8,732 nt of DNA from assembly GCA_949286295.1 (NCBI GenBank), contig CASECK010000058.1:1-8732 (forward strand), written 5' to 3'. Position 1 is the stretch's first letter; every line of letters starts with the position of its first letter. The position numbers and the translations under genes are program-made. Below, in pieces: positions 5,629-8,732 of the stretch. The stretch is from an uncultured bacterium (GTDB taxonomy: Bacteria; Bacillota; Clostridia; Oscillospirales; Oscillospiraceae). The notes beneath the pieces were generated by a model. It was not told the DNA's origin and did not search any database. It saw only the letters and a list, made by a program, of their open reading frames with translations.

Positions 5629-8600
5629 ATGAAACTGCTCACCGCCGCCCTCAGCCAACTGCCGGAGTTTCAGCAGCTCCTCTCCGCCCTAGAGGGGGGG
5701 CGCTGCCCCGTGGCCCTGACCGGGGCGGCAGCCATCCACCGGGCCCACATTGCCGCGGCCATCGGCCTGACCACGGGCCGGCCCGTGATTCTCCTGTGCG
5801 CCGGCGAGGGGGAGGGAGAGCGGCTGGCCCGGGACCTGGCCGCCTTCACCGGACAGGCGGTCCCGGTGCTCACCTCCCGCTCCTTCACCTTCCACAACGC
5901 CGCCTCCGTCTCCCGCCAGTGGGAGCACCGGCGGCTGGCCCTGATGTCCCAGCTGGCCGGGGGGCAGCTCCCCTTCCTGGTGGCTACCGTGGAGGCCCTA
6001 CTCCAGCGGACCATGCCTCCGGCGGTGCTGGAGTCCTGCCTGCGGGCCCTGAAACCGGGGCAGGCCTGCGATTTGAACCAGCTGGCCGGGGACCTGACCG
6101 CCGCCGGCTATCAGCGCTGCCAGCAGGTGGAGGGCGTGGGGCAGTTCGCCCTGCGGGGCGGTATTTTGGACGTCTACTCCCCCGCCATGGACCTGCCCGT
6201 CCGGGCGGAGTTCTTTGGGGACGAGGTGGACGCCATGGGCCGCTTTGACCCGGCCACCCAGCGGCGCACGGAGAACATCGAGCAGGCTCTCTTCCTCCCC
6301 GCCGCCGAGGTGCTGCCCCAGCTGGCCCCGGGCGGGGCGGCGGAGCTGGCGGCCAAGCTGTCTAAGCTGGCCGCCCAGGCCCTGCGGGATGGGAACCGGG
6401 CGCTGGCCGCCACCTTGGAGCGCGACGGGGAGGCCATCGCCCAGGGCCGCGACGTCCCGGCGGCGGACCGGTATCTGCCCCTTATTTACCCGCAGGTGGC
6501 CACCGCCGCCGACTACCTGCCCCAGGACGCCTGCGTCATCTTCGACCAGTGCACCCGCATCGCCGACCGGGCCAAGAGCTACCAGTGGCAGCTGGAGGAG
6601 GATATCAAGCTGCTGCTGGAGCAGGGGGAGCTGGACGGCAGCTGCGCCCACCTGGCCCTCCCCTACGCCCAGCTGTGCGCCCGGCTGGAGGACCGGGCCC
6701 TCGTCTATCTGGACTCCTTTGCCACCTCCGGCTACCCCGCCCCCCCCAAGGTCCTGCTGTCCATTGTGGCCAAGCAGCTGTCCTGTTTCGGGGCCAGTCT
6801 GGAGACGGCGGTGCAGGACCTGGCCCACTACCAGGCCTCCGGCTTTGCCTGTCTGGTGCTGGCCTCCGGCCAGCAGCGGGCCCTGGAGGTGCAGTCTCTG
6901 CTGCGGGAACAGAAGCTCCCCGCGGCGGTGGAGTTCCAGCTGGGGCAGCTGCCCCGGCCAGGACAGACCGTTGTGACAACGGGCGGGCTGTCCTGCGGCC
7001 TGGAGTACCCCTCCATCCACCTGGCCGTCCTGGCCGAGGGGGAGCGGCAGCCTGTGAAAAAAACCCGCCCCCGGCGGGAGAATACCAACCGCCAGAAGCT
7101 GAAGTCCTACACCGACCTGGCCCCCGGGGACCTGGTGGTCCATGAACACCACGGCGTGGGCCGCTTTGTGGGCATGGTGAAAATGCCGGTGGAGGGGGTG
7201 GAAAAGGACTATGTGAAAATCGCCTACGCGGGCACCGACGTGCTCTATGTCCCCGCCACCCAGCTGGACCTGGTGAGCAAGTACATCGGCAGCGGCGAGG
7301 ACTCCGGCCAGACCCACAAGCTCAACCGCCTGGGGGGCGGCGAGTGGGAGAAGGCCAAGAGCCGGGCCAAAAAGGCGGTGCAGGACCTGGCCCGCGGACT
7401 CATTCAGCTCTACGCCCAGCGCCAGCGGCAGCCGGGCTACGCCTTCTCCCCCGACTCCCCCTGGCAGCGGGAGTTTGAGGAGCAGTTTGAATACGCCGAG
7501 ACCGACGACCAGCTGCGGTGCATCCAGGAGATCAAGGCCGACATGGAGCGGCCCGTCCCCATGGACCGGCTGCTGTGCGGCGACGTGGGCTATGGCAAGA
7601 CGGAGGTGGCCTTTCGGGCCATGATGAAATGTGTGCTGGACGGCAAGCAGGCCGCCCTGCTGGCTCCCACCACCGTCCTGGCCCGGCAGCACTACCTCAC
7701 CGCCCTGCGCCGGTTCCGGAGCTATCCGGTGAACATCGACGTGCTCTCCCGCTTCCGCACCCCGGCCCAGATGAAAAAGACCCTGCAGGATGTGGCCAGC
7801 GGCAAGGTGGATATTCTTATCGGCACCCACCGGCTGTTCAACCGGGACGTGCGCTTTCAGGACCTGGGGCTGCTGGTGGTGGACGAGGAGCAGCGCTTTG
7901 GCGTGGGGCACAAGGAGAAGCTGAAGCAGGCCTTCCGTCAGGTGGACGTGCTCACCCTGTCGGCCACCCCCATTCCCCGGACGCTGAATATGGCCCTGTC
8001 GGGCATCCGGGATATGTCCACCCTGGAGGAGCCTCCCGCCGACCGGCAGCCGGTCCAGACCTATGTGCTGGAACACGACTGGGCGGTCCTGACCGGCGCC
8101 ATGCGCCGGGAGCTGGAGCGGGGGGGCCAGGTCTATTACCTGCACAACCGGGTGGAGACCATCGACCGCACCGCCGCCCGGCTCCAGGCTCTGCTGGGGG
8201 AGGACGCCGCCATCGGCGTGGCCCACGGCAGGATGAGTCAGGAGGCCATCGACGACGTGATGAGCCAGATGACCGACGGGGAGCTGAACGTGCTGGTATG
8301 CACCACCATCATCGAGACGGGCATTGACCTGCCCAACGTCAACACCCTCATCGTGGAGGACGCGGATAAGCTGGGCCTGGCGCAGCTGCACCAGATTCGG
8401 GGCCGGGTGGGGCGCTCCAGCCGGCGGGCCTTTGCCTACCTCACCTACCGGAAGGGGAAGGTGCTCACCGAGGTGGCCGCCAAGCGCCTGGAGGCCATCC
8501 GGGAGTTTGCCCAGTTCGGCTCCGGCTTCAAAATCGCCATGCGGGATTTGGAGATTCGGGGGGCGGGCAACGTGCTGGGGCCGGAGCAGTCCGGCTTCCT

Positions 8601-8732
8601 GCTCAGCGTGGGCTACGATATGTACCTGAAACTGCTGGAGGAGGCGGTGCTGCTGGAGCAGGGACAGAGCCTGCCCACCCGCACCGAATGCTCGGCCAAC
8701 CTGTCCGTGGCCGCCTCCATCCCCGACCGGTA
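5629..8732 (+). CDS. mfd: Transcription-repair coupling factor Mfd (3' end outside window)
   Basis: The frame runs open from ATG 5629 to the right edge, 1034 codons of an expected 1150 or so. Mfd binds RNA polymerase stalled at DNA damage, pushes it forward by ATP-driven translocation and recruits UvrA. The UvrB-like N-terminal module shows VEGVGQFALRGGILDVYSP (167-185) and AEFFGDEVDAMGRFDP. The RNA-polymerase-interacting domain begins near residue 494 (YTDLAPGDLVVHEHHGVGRF). The RecG-type helicase core shows Walker A GDVGYGKT (651-658), DEEQ (752-755), LSATPIPRT (777-785), TTIIETGIDLPN and QIRGRVGR (922-929). A TRG-like region follows (FGSGFKIAMRDLEIRGAGNVLG). The last part of the UvrA-masking C-terminal domain is missing only because the window ends. 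The start is supported by GAGG 8 nt upstream and by the family-typical MKLLTAAL opening. A strong terminator separates it from divIVA, so it should have its own promoter, which I could not identify. Confidence 0.97.
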   Translation, partial: MKLLTAALSQLPEFQQLLSALEGGRCPVALTGAAAIHRAHIAAAIGLTTGRPVILLCAGEGEGERLARDLAAFTGQAVPVLTSRSFTFHNAASVSRQWEHRRLALMSQLAGGQLPFLVATVEALLQRTMPPAVLESCLRALKPGQACDLNQLAGDLTAAGYQRCQQVEGVGQFALRGGILDVYSPAMDLPVRAEFFGDEVDAMGRFDPATQRRTENIEQALFLPAAEVLPQLAPGGAAELAAKLSKLAAQALRDGNRALAATLERDGEAIAQGRDVPAADRYLPLIYPQVATAADYLPQDACVIFDQCTRIADRAKSYQWQLEEDIKLLLEQGELDGSCAHLALPYAQLCARLEDRALVYLDSFATSGYPAPPKVLLSIVAKQLSCFGASLETAVQDLAHYQASGFACLVLASGQQRALEVQSLLREQKLPAAVEFQLGQLPRPGQTVVTTGGLSCGLEYPSIHLAVLAEGERQPVKKTRPRRENTNRQKLKSYTDLAPGDLVVHEHHGVGRFVGMVKMPVEGVEKDYVKIAYAGTDVLYVPATQLDLVSKYIGSGEDSGQTHKLNRLGGGEWEKAKSRAKKAVQDLARGLIQLYAQRQRQPGYAFSPDSPWQREFEEQFEYAETDDQLRCIQEIKADMERPVPMDRLLCGDVGYGKTEVAFRAMMKCVLDGKQAALLAPTTVLARQHYLTALRRFRSYPVNIDVLSRFRTPAQMKKTLQDVASGKVDILIGTHRLFNRDVRFQDLGLLVVDEEQRFGVGHKEKLKQAFRQVDVLTLSATPIPRTLNMALSGIRDMSTLEEPPADRQPVQTYVLEHDWAVLTGAMRRELERGGQVYYLHNRVETIDRTAARLQALLGEDAAIGVAHGRMSQEAIDDVMSQMTDGELNVLVCTTIIETGIDLPNVNTLIVEDADKLGLAQLHQIRGRVGRSSRRAFAYLTYRKGKVLTEVAAKRLEAIREFAQFGSGFKIAMRDLEIRGAGNVLGPEQSGFLLSVGYDMYLKLLEEAVLLEQGQSLPTRTECSANLSVAASIPDR
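7057..7078 (-). terminator. Terminator-like structure on the antisense strand within mfd
   Basis: Read on the - strand, CCCGC-CGGGG-GCGGG is followed directly by seven T residues, the shape of a small intrinsic terminator. On the + strand it encodes the basic linker KKTRPRR between the UvrB-like module and the polymerase-interacting domain, so the A-run may merely be two Lys codons. It would stop antisense transcripts entering from downstream in mfd. Confidence 0.3.

Noticed and set aside
5998..8391. A 797-codon open frame on the - strand opposite mfd
   Set aside because: It mirrors the codon structure of mfd, is rich in Gly/Leu/His/Gln/Val with no recognisable motif, and arises because GC-rich third positions remove stops on the opposite strand.
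1..8732. Mobile elements, CRISPR arrays, tRNA/rRNA genes, toxin-antitoxin or defence systems
   Set aside because: No repeat-spacer pattern, transposase or integrase motifs, inverted-repeat ends, tRNA-like cloverleaf or rRNA-like sequence was seen; the window is continuous housekeeping genes.

Overview
The window is a GC-rich, gene-dense stretch of chromosome. Eight protein genes lie on the + strand and none convincingly on the - strand. The gene set (mutL-miaA-hfq, yggS-sepF-divIVA, mfd), the purine-rich Shine-Dalgarno sites and the protein sequences point to a high-GC member of the Clostridia. My best guess is an Oscillospiraceae-type gut anaerobe related to Flavonifractor or Pseudoflavonifractor. 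That placement rests on sequence recall, not on a search.

Bases 1-2073 hold the DNA-repair and RNA-modification block: the 3' end of mutL (proline/alanine linker plus C-terminal domain), miaA (tRNA dimethylallyltransferase) and a short hfq. This mutL-miaA-hfq order is a classic bacterial arrangement. Bases 2115-5473 hold an envelope and division block: a single-pass membrane-fusion-protein-like gene (HlyD type) with no transporter beside it, yggS (PLP homeostasis protein), sepF (FtsZ anchor) and divIVA (polar/septal scaffold). A strong 12-bp hairpin terminator follows divIVA. Bases 5629-8732 hold the first 1034 codons of mfd, the transcription-repair coupling factor, which runs off the window.

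The clearest regulatory signal is a near-perfect sigma-A promoter (TTGACA, 17-nt spacer, GATAAT) inside the 3' part of yggS. It sits in a short AT-rich patch whose codons differ from everything around them. With the terminator after divIVA it defines a probable sepF-divIVA transcription unit that can run independently of the upstream genes. A weaker promoter-like AT-rich patch lies at the end of miaA, ahead of hfq.

I found no mobile element, CRISPR array, RNA gene or novel multi-gene system; this is essentially housekeeping DNA. The points worth a second look are the intragenic promoter, the substituted metal-site motifs in MutL, the arginine-rich rim of this Gram-positive-type Hfq, the orphan membrane-fusion protein, the missing ylmG/ylmH genes between sepF and divIVA, and a palindromic intergenic segment before mfd.
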